Source: Candidatus Arsenophonus triatominarum (GTDB taxonomy: Bacteria > Pseudomonadota > Gammaproteobacteria > Enterobacterales > Enterobacteriaceae). From it: DNA of 64,000 nt. The notes under the pieces are model-generated. The model made no database searches and was not told where the DNA came from. It saw only the letters and a list, made by a program, of their open reading frames with translations. Location of the stretch: contig NZ_LWMI01000011.1 of the NCBI RefSeq assembly GCF_001640365.1, positions 62,001-126,000 of the forward strand, written 5' to 3'. Below, one piece after another: positions 55,498-64,000 of the stretch; position 1 is the stretch's first letter, and every line of letters starts with the position of its first letter. A program made the translations under genes and the position numbers.

Positions 55498-56733
55498 ATG
55501 CAATCGTTTGATGTGGTTATTGTGGGTGGTGGTATGGTTGGCCTCGCTCTGGCTTGTGGATTACGGGGGGGCGGGATGAGGATTGCTGTTATTGAAAATT
55601 CTCCTGTGCAACATCAATTTGATCCGCAACAATCGCCTTCACTCAGAGTGTCTGCTATCAATGCAGCGAGTCAAAAATTACTCGATTATTTAGGTGTTTG
55701 GCAAACCATCGTGCAGAAAAGAGTTGGTAGTTATCAGCAAATGGAGGTTTGGCAGCAGGATAGCTTTGGTCATATTCAATTTGATGCCAAGCAGCATTAT
55801 TTACCTGGTCTCGGATATATCATTGAAAATTCGATTATTCGTGGATCATTATGGCAACAGGCTCAATCAAGCAAAGATATTACTTTATTAACAGACAATA
55901 GATTGAAAAAAGTTGTTTGGGGCGAGAATGAAGTATTTATGACTTTTGATAATGAGCAAATGTTGACGGCAAGGTTGGTAGTTGGTGCCGATGGTGCTAA
56001 ATCATGGTTAAGGGAAAAAGCGGATATTCCGCTTAGCTTTTGGGATTATGAACATACGGCATTGGTTGCCACCATTCGAACTGAGATGCCCCATATGCTA
56101 ACTGCTCGTCAATCTTTTCATAACGATAGCATTTTAGCTTTTTTACCGCTACACGATCCTCATCTTTGCTCAATTGTTTGGTCATTGCCGGCAATGCAAG
56201 CGAATAGACGCTTGAATTTAGAGGTTTCTGCATTTGAAAAAGAGTTAAGTGTAGCTTTAGATATGCGCCTCGGTTTTTGTCAGTTAATTAGTGAACGTCA
56301 GATTCTTCCACTTATTGGCCAGTATGCGCGAAATTTTGCCGGTCAACGTATTGCTTTATTAGGTGATGCTGCTCACACGATACATCTTTTAGCAGGTCAA
56401 GGGGTAAATTTAGGCTTTATGGATGTTGCAGAGTTGATTGGACAATTACGGCGTTTGAATAGCGCAGGTAAAGATATTGGGCAGTATTTTTATTTACAAA
56501 GTTATGAACGTAAACGTAAACATAGTGCTGTACTGATGTTGGCTAGTATGCAGGGGCTTCGGCAATTATTTGATGGCAATAATCCAGTCAAAAAAATGGT
56601 TCGTGATGTTGGATTACTGTTGGCTAATACACTACCAGGCATAAAACCAAAGTTGTTAAGCTATGCGTTAGGAGCACATGATATGCCTGAATGGTTAGCA
56701 AAAGTCACGACAAATTCCTCAGAAATAGTGTAA
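55498..56733 (+). CDS. ubiI: Ubiquinone hydroxylase UbiI (VisC)
   Basis: FAD monooxygenase performing the C5 hydroxylation in ubiquinone synthesis. 411 residues: VVIVGGGMVGLALACGL, RVSAINAAS, LVVGADGAKS and LLGDAAHTIHLLAGQGVNLGF. AGAGGAAT-type ribosome binding site 10 bases before the ATG. Intact. Confidence 0.95.
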   Translation: MQSFDVVIVGGGMVGLALACGLRGGGMRIAVIENSPVQHQFDPQQSPSLRVSAINAASQKLLDYLGVWQTIVQKRVGSYQQMEVWQQDSFGHIQFDAKQHYLPGLGYIIENSIIRGSLWQQAQSSKDITLLTDNRLKKVVWGENEVFMTFDNEQMLTARLVVGADGAKSWLREKADIPLSFWDYEHTALVATIRTEMPHMLTARQSFHNDSILAFLPLHDPHLCSIVWSLPAMQANRRLNLEVSAFEKELSVALDMRLGFCQLISERQILPLIGQYARNFAGQRIALLGDAAHTIHLLAGQGVNLGFMDVAELIGQLRRLNSAGKDIGQYFYLQSYERKRKHSAVLMLASMQGLRQLFDGNNPVKKMVRDVGLLLANTLPGIKPKLLSYALGAHDMPEWLAKVTTNSSEIV

Positions 56734-56945
56734 CTTATCGGTGCATTGCTCTTAATCTATCATTTTACAGGGAATAACACTGCTGGTTTGAAATAGTTGT
56801 TTCAATTAATTTATTTCAGCAATTTCGTTTATTATTTTTACTACTGTAGTTACTCTGTTTTTAAGCTCAATATTTTACTCTACTAATAGGTACTTTGATT
56901 TAACAACTTAATTTGTCTATACCTATTAATGAGGAAAATAGAACA

Positions 56946-57103
56946 ATGACGATAAAACAGACTTCATTATATGAGCAGCATTTAGCATGTAATGCAACCA
57001 TGATCGATTTTCATGGCTGGCTGATGTCATTGCATTACGGTTCTCAAATTGATGAACACCATGCTGTTCGTACTGCAACTGGCGTGTTTGATATTTCTTA
57101 TTT
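56946..57103 (+). pseudogene. gcvT: Aminomethyltransferase GcvT, truncated by IS982
   Basis: ATG at 56946 gives [20 protein letters not shown], then [19 protein letters not shown] and FDIS, the start of the glycine cleavage T protein. After about 52 codons it runs into the IS982 end at 57104 and stops. gcvH and gcvP, normally next, are not in the window. The glycine cleavage system is therefore probably absent unless encoded elsewhere. Confidence 0.92.
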
Positions 57104-57609
57104 AACCTGAGGTCGGGATAAGAAATAAAGTGAAAGTCTTGCTATTCAAATAGTTGAATGCGCATATTTCGTTAAAATACTCTAACAATCTGGTTAAAGA
57201 GTAGAGCATTGTTAAACAATTATGGAAAATTTTACTGAACTTTATTGCCTGATGGATGATTTTTGTAAAGACTTCGAGCCAAAAATGTATGAAATTTAGC
57301 TGAATAACGATAGTAAGCGTCGTAGACGGTCTACTCAGCTTTCATTGGCTGAAATGATGACACTGGTTGTTTTTTGTTTCATCAACTCCGATTCAGCCAA
57401 TTCAAGGTATTTTATCTCTATTATGTCCGTTTATATCTCAGGAAGGAATTTCCTAACTTGCCATCATATTCACGCTGCGTAGAGTTACTTCCGCGCAGTG
57501 CCTTAGCTTTAACGGCACTGTTTGAGTCAATTAAGGGAAAGTGCACGGGTCTGTCGGTTGCCGATTCTACTCCGATAGCTGTGTGTGATAACTTACGGAT
57601 TCGCCGGCA
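57104..57609 (+). mobile_element. IS982-family relic
   Basis: End ACCTGAGGTCGGGATAAG, transposase from 57222 (MENFTELYCLMDDF) with a stop and a frameshift, then LRFSQFKVFYLYYVRLYL and SVADSTPIAVCDN. Cut by IS481 at about 57610. Confidence 0.85.
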
Positions 57610-58128
57610 CATAGTAGCTCAGACTTGGTCTGACAGTTACCGGTTATTTATACAGTACCTGTCAGGTTAAATTTGATTTAAATCTTTCTCTCTCCAAAGT
57701 TGTTTTCCATCGTGTAAAGTTGCCATAGGAGTTCGACCGCAACACATTTTTCCTTGATGAGTGCGTTGGTTATTATATTCTGCTAACCATTTATCTAAAT
57801 CAGTTTGTAATTCATTTAAAGCCCTATAGATTTTCTTACGAAAAGCCACCTGATAGAACTCTTGTAATACAGTTTTATGAAAGCGTTCACAAATCCCATT
57901 AGTTTGAGGTGAACGAGCTTTAGTTTTTGTATGAGCGAGATAAAGTTGATAATCGTGATGTTCAACTTTACCACAATACTCACTGCCTCTGTCCGTCAGT
58001 ATACGTAATACCGGTAACCCATGCTGGGAATAAAAAGGGAGAACCTTGTCATTTAATAAATCTGCCGCCGTTATCGCGCTTTTTGTTGTGTAAAGCTTAC
58101 AATGAACGACTTTACTGTAAGTATCAAT
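57610..58128 (-). mobile_element. IS481-family fragment, copy G
   Basis: Tip mutated (CATAGTAGCTCAG). Catalytic half on the minus strand, with an internal 12-bp loss (AINDID codons reduced near 57933). Cut on the right by ISL2 copy 3. Confidence 0.85.
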
Positions 58129-58641
58129 AAGCGTGTTGCTTAATAGTGAAATAAGGGTATTTCGGTGATTGAAGTAAATTTTAGGCTGTTCTGAGATGGA
58201 AATTCCAAAGACCGGCACTAAGGAGTAAAAAGGTATCATCAATAAAGGGTCTACGATTCCGTAAAATTTGGGTCATACAACCGAGGCGCTTGATACCCGC
58301 GATGGCGTGTTCAACCGTAATACGGATGCCCGAGATTATTTTATTTTCTTGTTTTTGTTCAGGCGATAAAGGTCTTTTTCGAGTTCCTTTTTTTGGGATT
58401 TGTGTATTAGGATGCTGTTTATCTATACCTTGAAAACCGGTATCGGCCCAGATGGTTACCTCAGGGGGAATATGGCGAATTATATCGACTTTATCGAGTA
58501 AGCGTTTATCGTGACGGCGCCCATTTTTGATCATGGGGATAAATCCAATTTTCCTCGTTTCGTCAGTCATAATAAGCCCTTTTCGAGTGGTCTGTCTTTT
58601 CTTTCCCGAATACATTTTTTTTTCGCCGACGCAGATTCTTA

Positions 58642-59678
58642 AAAATAGTTGCTGAATAGAGACTTGCATTTTTTGTCACGCTATAGACAATAAAAAGAGG
58701 TTTAACTTAGAAAATAACGGTTTGAAATGATCAACAAAGAGCGGTTGTTACGAGATAATCGTTTATGTAAAGCAATCATTGGATTATCAGTCGAAGAATT
58801 GAAAAATTTAGCCGCTGAATTTTCAGCTTGTTATTTGATTTATCGGAAAAAGAATCGAAAAGATCACGAGCGGCAGATGGGTGCAGGGCAGAAAGGATTT
58901 ATCCCAACCCCATTAGATAAACTGCTTTTTATTTTATTGTATTTAAAATGTTATCCGACCTATGATTTGCAAGGACTTCTTTTTGGTTTAGATAGAACAC
59001 GGGTATGTCGCTGGGTAAAAATATTATTGCCGGTTTTAGAGATGACCTTGGGGCGAGAATGTGTTTTGCCCGCTCGTCAAATTCGCTCTGCTGAGGAATT
59101 TTTTCGCGCCTTTCCTGGAGTTAAAGACGTCTTTATTGATGGGACAGAGCGACCTGTCCAAAAGCCTAAGAATCTGCGTCGGCGAAAAAAAATGTATTCG
59201 GGAAAGAAAAGACAGACCACTCGAAAAGGGCTTATTATGACTGACGAAACGAGGAAAATTGGATTTATCCCCATGATCAAAAATGGGCGCCGTCACGATA
59301 AACGCTTACTCGATAAAGTCGATATAATTCGCCATATTCCCCCTGAGGTAACCATCTGGGCCGATACCGGTTTTCAAGGTATAGATAAACAGCATCCTAA
59401 TACACAAATCCCAAAAAAAGGAACTCGAAAAAGACCTTTATCGCCTGAACAAAAACAAGAAAATAAAATAATCTCGGGCATCCGTATTACGGTTGAACAC
59501 GCCATCGCGGGTATCAAGCGCCTCGGTTGTATGACCCAAATTTTACGGAATCGTAGACCCTTTATTGATGATACCTTTTTACTCCTTAGTGCCGGTCTTT
59601 GGAATTTCCATCTCAGAACAGCCTAAAATTTACTTCAATCACCGAAATACCCTTATTTCACTATTAAGCAACACGCTT
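58642..59678 (+). mobile_element. IS5-family (ISL2 group) element, copy 2
   Basis: 1037 bp, flanked by TTA (58639-58641 and 59679-59681), inserted into copy 3 in opposite orientation. The pair forms a large inverted repeat. Confidence 0.93.
58727..59626 (+). CDS. IS5-family (ISL2 group) transposase
   Basis: 299 residues, intact, same motifs as 16968-17867. Confidence 0.92.
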   Translation: MINKERLLRDNRLCKAIIGLSVEELKNLAAEFSACYLIYRKKNRKDHERQMGAGQKGFIPTPLDKLLFILLYLKCYPTYDLQGLLFGLDRTRVCRWVKILLPVLEMTLGRECVLPARQIRSAEEFFRAFPGVKDVFIDGTERPVQKPKNLRRRKKMYSGKKRQTTRKGLIMTDETRKIGFIPMIKNGRRHDKRLLDKVDIIRHIPPEVTIWADTGFQGIDKQHPNTQIPKKGTRKRPLSPEQKQENKIISGIRITVEHAIAGIKRLGCMTQILRNRRPFIDDTFLLLSAGLWNFHLRTA

Positions 59679-59934
59679 TTAGGCTTTTGGACAGGTCGCT
59701 CTGTCCCATCAATAAAGACGTCTTTAACTCCAGGAAAGGCGCGAAAAAATTCCTCAGCAGAGCGAATTTGACGAGCGGGCAAAACACATTCTCGCCCCAA
59801 GGTCATCTCTAAAACCGGCAATAATATTTTTACCCAGCGACATACCCGTGTTCTATCTAAACCAAAAAGAAGTCCTTGCAAATCATAGGTCGGATAACAT
59901 TTTAAATACAATAAAATAAAAAGCAGTTTATCTA

Positions 59935-60029
59935 TTGAATCACCGATTAATTGGCAATCTAAAGAACCGCAAACAAGCAAATATGAAGATGACCGAGGTT
60001 ACGGTCAAGGTAGATACATGGGGGATTAA
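59935..60029 (+). pseudogene. C-terminal end of an upstream phage gene
   Basis: Open frame ESPINWQSKEPQTSKYEDD, then GYGQGRYMGD and TAA, two bases before the next ATG. The rest was removed at the ISL2 junction. Family unknown. Confidence 0.45.
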
Positions 60030-60031
60030 CA

Positions 60032-60904
60032 ATGAATTTTACCAAGGCAATGAGAAAAAAAGCAAAACTCCGGCTCGCTTTAACAGGACCAAGTGGTTCA
60101 GGGAAAACCTATGGCGCACTCACTATTGCTAAAGGGCTTGGTGGCAAAACAGCAGTTATTGATACTGAAAAAGGAAGTGCTTCATTATATTCAAATTATT
60201 TTAATTTTAATGTGCTTGAACTTGACCCACCCTTCACCCCTGAACGCTTTATTCAGGCAATGAATATTGCACAAGAAGCCAGCTACGACAACCTTATTAT
60301 TGACAGTATAACGCATGAATGGAACGGAACAGGGGGATGCCTTGAAATATTGGATGCCATTACAAGCACCAAATACAAAGGAAATAGTTGGTCAGCATGG
60401 AATAATATAACGCCCAGACATAACAAATTTATCAATTCAATTCTCCGTTCAAATATAAACATTATTGCAACAATGCGTAGTAAAACAGAAACGGCGCAAG
60501 TGGATAAAGGAAATGGCAAGAAAAGAGTCGATAAACTCGGCATGAAATCAGAACAACGAGACGGTATAGAATATGAGTTCACCACCGTTTTAGATTTAAA
60601 CCATGAAACACATACCGCCTCAGCAAGTAAAGATAGAACAGGATTGTTTAGCAATGCTGATTTTATAGTGATTAATGAGGATGTAGGTAAACGCTTGAAT
60701 GAATGGCTAAATGATGGCAGAAGTCAGGCTGAAATACATTTAATGTTATTTACTGATTCTGTTAACCAAACAAAAAATATGAATGAACTGCAAATATTAT
60801 TTGCTGAGGCTTATAAGGCATTGAAAGATACACCAGAGCAAACTAAAGCACAAGAAATTTACGAATCCAAAAAAGAAGCACTTAAAATAAAAGAGGTCGC
60901 TTAA
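60032..60904 (+). CDS. Phage AAA-family ATPase (recombination-type NTP-binding protein)
   Basis: 290 residues. Walker A GPSGSGKT at 19-26, Walker B-like NLIIDSITHEW near 86-96, then RSKTETAQVD and QRDGIEYEFTTVLDL, and KDRTGLF. This is the pattern of phage AAA_24/Sak-type RecA-like ATPases that sit next to SSB in phage recombination modules. It is followed directly (no gap) by ssb. The recombination role is inferred from family and neighbours. Confidence 0.82.
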   Translation: MNFTKAMRKKAKLRLALTGPSGSGKTYGALTIAKGLGGKTAVIDTEKGSASLYSNYFNFNVLELDPPFTPERFIQAMNIAQEASYDNLIIDSITHEWNGTGGCLEILDAITSTKYKGNSWSAWNNITPRHNKFINSILRSNINIIATMRSKTETAQVDKGNGKKRVDKLGMKSEQRDGIEYEFTTVLDLNHETHTASASKDRTGLFSNADFIVINEDVGKRLNEWLNDGRSQAEIHLMLFTDSVNQTKNMNELQILFAEAYKALKDTPEQTKAQEIYESKKEALKIKEVA

Positions 60905-61342
60905 ATGGCAAACCAAAACCAGTGTAACTTTACCGGACGCATCGGCAAATTAGAAATTCGCTATACCCAGGATAAAAATCCCATCACCGTATTCTCAATC
61001 GATATCAGCAAATCAAGAAAAGACAACAGTGGTCAATGGATTGATGACACAACATGGATAAACTGCAAGGCATTTAAACAAATAGCGGAATATATCAATA
61101 ATCATGCACAAAAAGGCACTTTTGTTCGTGTTACCACAGTCTATCAGGAAAATAAATGGACAGATAAATCCGGTCAGCAAAGGATAACACCGGAATTTTT
61201 AGTCAATGACATTGAAATATTAGGCAACCGGAAGGAAAGAAAACCGCAGGAAAGTCAAAGTAGACCGAATCTGCCAACCAATAATCAGCCAAGCAATAAT
61301 CCTGTGATTGAGCCTGATTTTGATGATTCCATCCCCTTTTAG
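60905..61342 (+). CDS. ssb: Phage single-stranded DNA-binding protein
   Basis: 145 residues. OB fold (CNFTGRIGKLEIRYTQD, TTWINCKAFKQIAEYI), a Gln/Asn/Pro-rich linker and the acidic tip DFDDSIPF that recruits partners. Adjacent to the AAA ATPase and therefore probably the phage copy. Confidence 0.92.
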   Translation: MANQNQCNFTGRIGKLEIRYTQDKNPITVFSIDISKSRKDNSGQWIDDTTWINCKAFKQIAEYINNHAQKGTFVRVTTVYQENKWTDKSGQQRITPEFLVNDIEILGNRKERKPQESQSRPNLPTNNQPSNNPVIEPDFDDSIPF

Positions 61343-61359
61343 ACGCAGGAGAAATTACT

Positions 61360-61536
61360 ATGTGGATTTTAATCTTGTCCATGTACGCCAGTCCTTACTC
61401 ATCAAGTAACTTTGCAAGTCTTCATACTCAAGAGTTTGACACTGAGAACATGTGTCAATTTGCCGCTAAACAGTTTGAGCGGGAGTTTGAAACTTTCAAG
61501 GATATCAACGCCAAAGCGATTTGCGTTAAAAAGTAA
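61360..61536 (+). CDS. Small phage protein, 58 residues
   Basis: ATG at 61360 with GGAG upstream, 17 bp after ssb. MWILILSMYASPYSSSNFAS, then DTENMCQFAAKQFEREFETF and AKAICVKK. A hydrophobic N-terminus and two conserved-looking Cys. Similar short ORFs follow recombination genes in phages of enterobacteria; exact family not recalled. Confidence 0.6.
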   Translation: MWILILSMYASPYSSSNFASLHTQEFDTENMCQFAAKQFEREFETFKDINAKAICVKK

Positions 61537-61608
61537 TTACCCTACCTGACCTATTCTACTTAATGAACATAAATACTCATTCATCAATTAACTTTGAGGA
61601 ATTATTAT

Positions 61609-62355
61609 ATGCAAAATTTAATCAACATCGAAACAAAAAATATCAATGGCGAATTAATCCAAACGGTTAATGCTCGTGATTTACATTTATTCCTGGAAAT
61701 TGGTAAAGATTTTTCCAACTGGATAAAAGATAGAATTAAACAATATGGATTTGTAGAGGGCGATGATTTCATTATTGTTGAAAATTTGAGCTCTCCAAAA
61801 CTGGCGAGTGCAAAATCTCGTCAACGAGTGCTTAAAGAGTATGCAATTTCTATCAATATGGCGAAAGAGTTATCAATGGTTGAGCGCAATGAAAAAGGGA
61901 AACAGGCCAGACAGCATTTTATTGAATGTGAAAGAAAAGCATTAGAAGCTGTCAGTCCGGTTGAGATACTAAATGACCCATCAGCGATGAGAGGATTGTT
62001 GCTTAATTACACAGAAAAAGTTATTGCACTTAAACACACAGTCGATGATATGAAACCGCAAGTCGAAGCGCTAAAACGAATCAGCTATTCAGAAGGTTCG
62101 CTTTGTATTACTGATGCGGCAAAATCACTCAAAATGAAACCCAAAGCACTTTTTTCATGGTTACAAGGACATGATTGGATTTATCGGCGTGTTGGTGGAA
62201 AAAATTGGGTTGGCTATCAGGATAAAATCAAGCAGGATTTAATCGAGCATAAAGTGACTGTCGTTGCCAGAAATGACGGTTCGGAAAAGTTAACTGAACA
62301 GGTAAGAATTACGCCAAAAGGACTTGGAAAATTATCCGTTCTTATTAGTGAATAA
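61609..62355 (+). CDS. Phage antirepressor (AntA/KilA-C type)
   Basis: 248 residues from the ATG at 61609 (TTGAGGAA upstream; the frame is open 5 codons further). N-terminal AntA/AntB domain (VNARDLHLFLEIGKDFSNWIKDRI, IISINMAKE-type segment AISINMAKELSMVERNEKG) and a C-terminal ANT/KilA-C domain (SLCITDAAKSLKMKPKALFSWL, DWIYRR, VRITPKGLGKL). Such proteins inactivate prophage repressors. Ends 2 bp before an IS630. Confidence 0.88.
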   Translation: MQNLINIETKNINGELIQTVNARDLHLFLEIGKDFSNWIKDRIKQYGFVEGDDFIIVENLSSPKLASAKSRQRVLKEYAISINMAKELSMVERNEKGKQARQHFIECERKALEAVSPVEILNDPSAMRGLLLNYTEKVIALKHTVDDMKPQVEALKRISYSEGSLCITDAAKSLKMKPKALFSWLQGHDWIYRRVGGKNWVGYQDKIKQDLIEHKVTVVARNDGSEKLTEQVRITPKGLGKLSVLISE

Positions 62356-62393
62356 TATAGCTAGGCGACTTAATTTTGATTACAAGGTGTGTT

Positions 62394-62759
62394 ATGAGTT
62401 ATACAATTGATTTTCGACGTAAAGTAATATCTGTAAGGAAAGCCGAAGGTTTAACAATTCGAGAAACTGCGAAACAATTCCGTATTGGAAAAGCGTCTTT
62501 AGTACGTTGGCTTAAACGACCAGAGCCAAAAAATTCAACGCCACGTAAGAGGAAGCTCGATAAAAATGCTTTAGCAAAAGATGTGGAACAGTATCCAGAT
62601 GCTTACCAAAAGGAACGGGCAGAGCGATTCGGTGTTTGTAAAAAGACTATTTGGCAATCCCTTAAAAAGCTGGGATTAACCTATAAAAAAAACTCTATTC
62701 CATCCAAAAACCAACGAAAGCGACAGGCTGGCACATCAGCAAAAAAGACAACAGTATGA
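62394..62759 (+). CDS. IS630 transposase OrfA
   Basis: 121-residue HTH protein; intact, but orfB is interrupted by IS481. Confidence 0.85.
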   Translation: MSYTIDFRRKVISVRKAEGLTIRETAKQFRIGKASLVRWLKRPEPKNSTPRKRKLDKNALAKDVEQYPDAYQKERAERFGVCKKTIWQSLKKLGLTYKKNSIPSKNQRKRQAGTSAKKTTV

Positions 62760-62773
62760 AAAAAAAGATAAAT

Positions 62774-63967
62774 TGTATTAGTCTTAACTTAATCTGATAA
62801 TTCTGATTTAAAAAAGAGAGTTACCGGTTTTAATTAACATCATTAGATAATAAAATAAAAGGTAATTCTATGTATCAAACAAATAATCCTATCATCAAAC
62901 ATAAAGTCGGGTTACTTAACCTCGCTGAAGAACTTCATAACGTCTCAAAAGCCTGTAAGATTATGGGGGTATCCCGAGATACGTTTTATCGCTACCAGGA
63001 ACTTGTTAACGATGGTGGGATAGACGCTTTAATTAATCAAAATCGACGGGTGCCTAACGTAAAAAATAGAGTAGATGAACAGATTGAAAGCGCTGTAGTT
63101 GAGTATGCGATTGAATACCCTGCACACGGTCAACACCGCAGTAGTAATGAACTAAGAAAAAAAGGCATTTTTGTTTCGGGGAGTGGCGTTCGCTCTATTT
63201 GGCTGCGCCATAATCTCGAAAATTTTACAAAACGCCTAAAAGCGCTTGAAGATAAAATCGCAACAGAAGGAATTATCCTGTCAGAATCACAAATCAGTGC
63301 TCTAGAAAAAAAAGCACAGGATGATGAGGCCAATGGTGAGATTGAAACAGCGCATCCAGGTTATCTGGGTTCACAAGATACTTTTTATGTCGGTCATTTA
63401 AAAGGCGTTGGTCGTGTTTATCAACAAACTTATATTGATACTTACAGTAAAGTCGTTCATTGTAAGCTTTACACAACAAAAAGCGCGATAACGGCGGCAG
63501 ATTTATTAAATGACAGGGTTCTCCCTTTTTATTCCCGGCATGGGTTACCGGTGTTACGTATACTGACGGACAGAGGCAGTGAGTATTGTGGTAAAGTTGA
63601 ACATCACGATTATCAACTTTATCTCGCTATCAATGATATTGATCATACAAAAACTAAAGCTCGTTCACCTCAAACTAATGGGATTTGTGAACGCTTTCAT
63701 AAAACTGTATTACAAGAGTTCTATCAGGTGGCTTTTCGTAAGAAAATCTATAGGGCTTTAGATGAATTACAAGCTGATTTAGATAAATGGTTAGCGGAAT
63801 ATAATAACCAACGCACTCATCAAGGAAAAATGTGTTGCGGTCGAACTCCTATGGCAACTTTACACGATGGAAAACAACTTTGGAGAGAGAAAGATTTAAA
63901 TCAAATTTAACCTGACAGGTACTGTATAAATAACCGGTAACTGTCAGATCAAGTCTGAGCTACTACA
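62774..63967 (+). mobile_element. IS481-family element, copy H (complete reference copy)
   Basis: 1194 bp, TGTATTAGTC to GAGCTACTACA, flanked by the 7-bp duplication GATAAAT (62767-62773 and 63968-63974). Defines the element and its target size in this genome. Confidence 0.95.
62870..63910 (+). CDS. IS481-family transposase, intact
   Basis: 346 residues. HTH region (ELHNVSKACKIMGVSRDTFYRY), then an rve core: YIDTYSKVVHCKLY (Asp), RILTDRGSEY (Asp), SPQTNGICERFHKTVLQEF (Glu), ending LWREKDLNQI. The only one of eight copies in the window with an uninterrupted gene, so it may supply transposase for the others. Confidence 0.95.
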   Translation: MYQTNNPIIKHKVGLLNLAEELHNVSKACKIMGVSRDTFYRYQELVNDGGIDALINQNRRVPNVKNRVDEQIESAVVEYAIEYPAHGQHRSSNELRKKGIFVSGSGVRSIWLRHNLENFTKRLKALEDKIATEGIILSESQISALEKKAQDDEANGEIETAHPGYLGSQDTFYVGHLKGVGRVYQQTYIDTYSKVVHCKLYTTKSAITAADLLNDRVLPFYSRHGLPVLRILTDRGSEYCGKVEHHDYQLYLAINDIDHTKTKARSPQTNGICERFHKTVLQEFYQVAFRKKIYRALDELQADLDKWLAEYNNQRTHQGKMCCGRTPMATLHDGKQLWREKDLNQI

Positions 63968-64000
63968 GATAAATCTGTTGTTTTTATTGATGAAAGTGGT

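Larger units (their letters stand above)
58129..59934 (-). mobile_element. IS5-family (ISL2 group) element, copy 3, split by copy 2
   Basis: Left part 58129-58641 begins AAGCGTGTTGCTTAATAG and encodes the C-terminal half on the minus strand. Right part 59682-59934 encodes the middle (LPARQIRSAEEFFRAFPG). The 5' end of the IS is missing beyond 59934, where phage DNA begins. Confidence 0.88.
62358..64000 (+). mobile_element. IS630-family element, copy 5, split by IS481 and running off the window
   Basis: TA at 62356-62357, TAGCTAGG from 62358. Interrupted at 62773 by IS481 copy H; resumes at 63968 and leaves the window. A8 variant. Confidence 0.92.

Noticed and set aside
59565..59771. 68-residue ORF spanning two ISL2 copies
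   Set aside because: Created by the inverted junction of copies 2 and 3.

Overview
The window looks like part of an insect-associated, host-restricted member of the Enterobacterales, most likely Arsenophonus or a close Morganellaceae relative. That is an inference from AT-rich coding DNA, gene order matching the E. coli chromosome in several blocks, an extreme load of insertion sequences (IS), many broken genes, an intimin/invasin-type adhesin and a gene resembling a Salmonella-type type III effector. No 16S gene or other taxonomic marker is present.

Layout of the chromosomal backbone. (1) The 5' part of guaB (minus) at the left edge. (2) A block in E. coli order, ybaP (broken), copA, cueR (truncated), ybbJ (relic), qmcA, cnoX/ybbN, ybbO, at 5.4-14.8 kb. 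(3) A broken MFS transporter at 14.9-16.4 kb. (4) An accessory segment at 20.3-32.97 kb with a SopD-like effector candidate, a frameshifted AsmA-family gene (yicH), a 2088-residue inverse autotransporter with about 13 Ig-like domains, and an rpn nuclease fragment. (5) thiBPQ with a TPP riboswitch at 37.3-40.8 kb. (6) rppH-lgt-thyA, lacking the ptsP expected between rppH and lgt, at 40.9-43.5 kb. (7) ygfA, 6S RNA, zapA, ygfB, pepP, ubiH, ubiI and a truncated gcvT at 50.9-57.1 kb. (8) Phage recombination genes (AAA ATPase, SSB, small ORF, antirepressor) at 59.9-62.4 kb, and a second piece of phage early region at 2.8-3.6 kb.

Nearly all remaining DNA is mobile. Seven IS types occur in several copies or fragments: IS481-like (8), IS630 (5 copies plus one fragment), IS3 (5), IS982-like (4), ISL2-group IS5 (3), IS256-like (2), and an IS701/IS4-superfamily element (1 plus a fragment). 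There are also IS4-family relics. They are heavily nested; for example IS481 sits inside IS630, and IS630 inside IS3 inside IS256 inside IS982. Three short non-coding elements share the terminal repeats of three resident IS types and are flanked by matching target duplications: a six-copy 191-192 bp family related to the IS701-like element (5-bp duplications), a 243-bp element with IS982 ends (8-bp duplication) and a 189-bp element with ISL2 ends (3-bp duplication).

What probably still works: nucleotide synthesis (guaB, thyA), copper export (copA, but with a sensor that lacks its metal site), QmcA and CnoX quality control, thiamine uptake under TPP control, lipoprotein maturation (lgt), RNA 5'-end processing (rppH), cell division (zapA), 6S RNA and ubiquinone hydroxylation (ubiH, ubiI). 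What is probably lost or damaged: ybaP, ybbJ, the MFS carrier, gcvT, ptsP at this position, and full-length cueR. Several breaks are single-base changes in A or T runs, so some may be rescued by transcriptional slippage or may be assembly errors.
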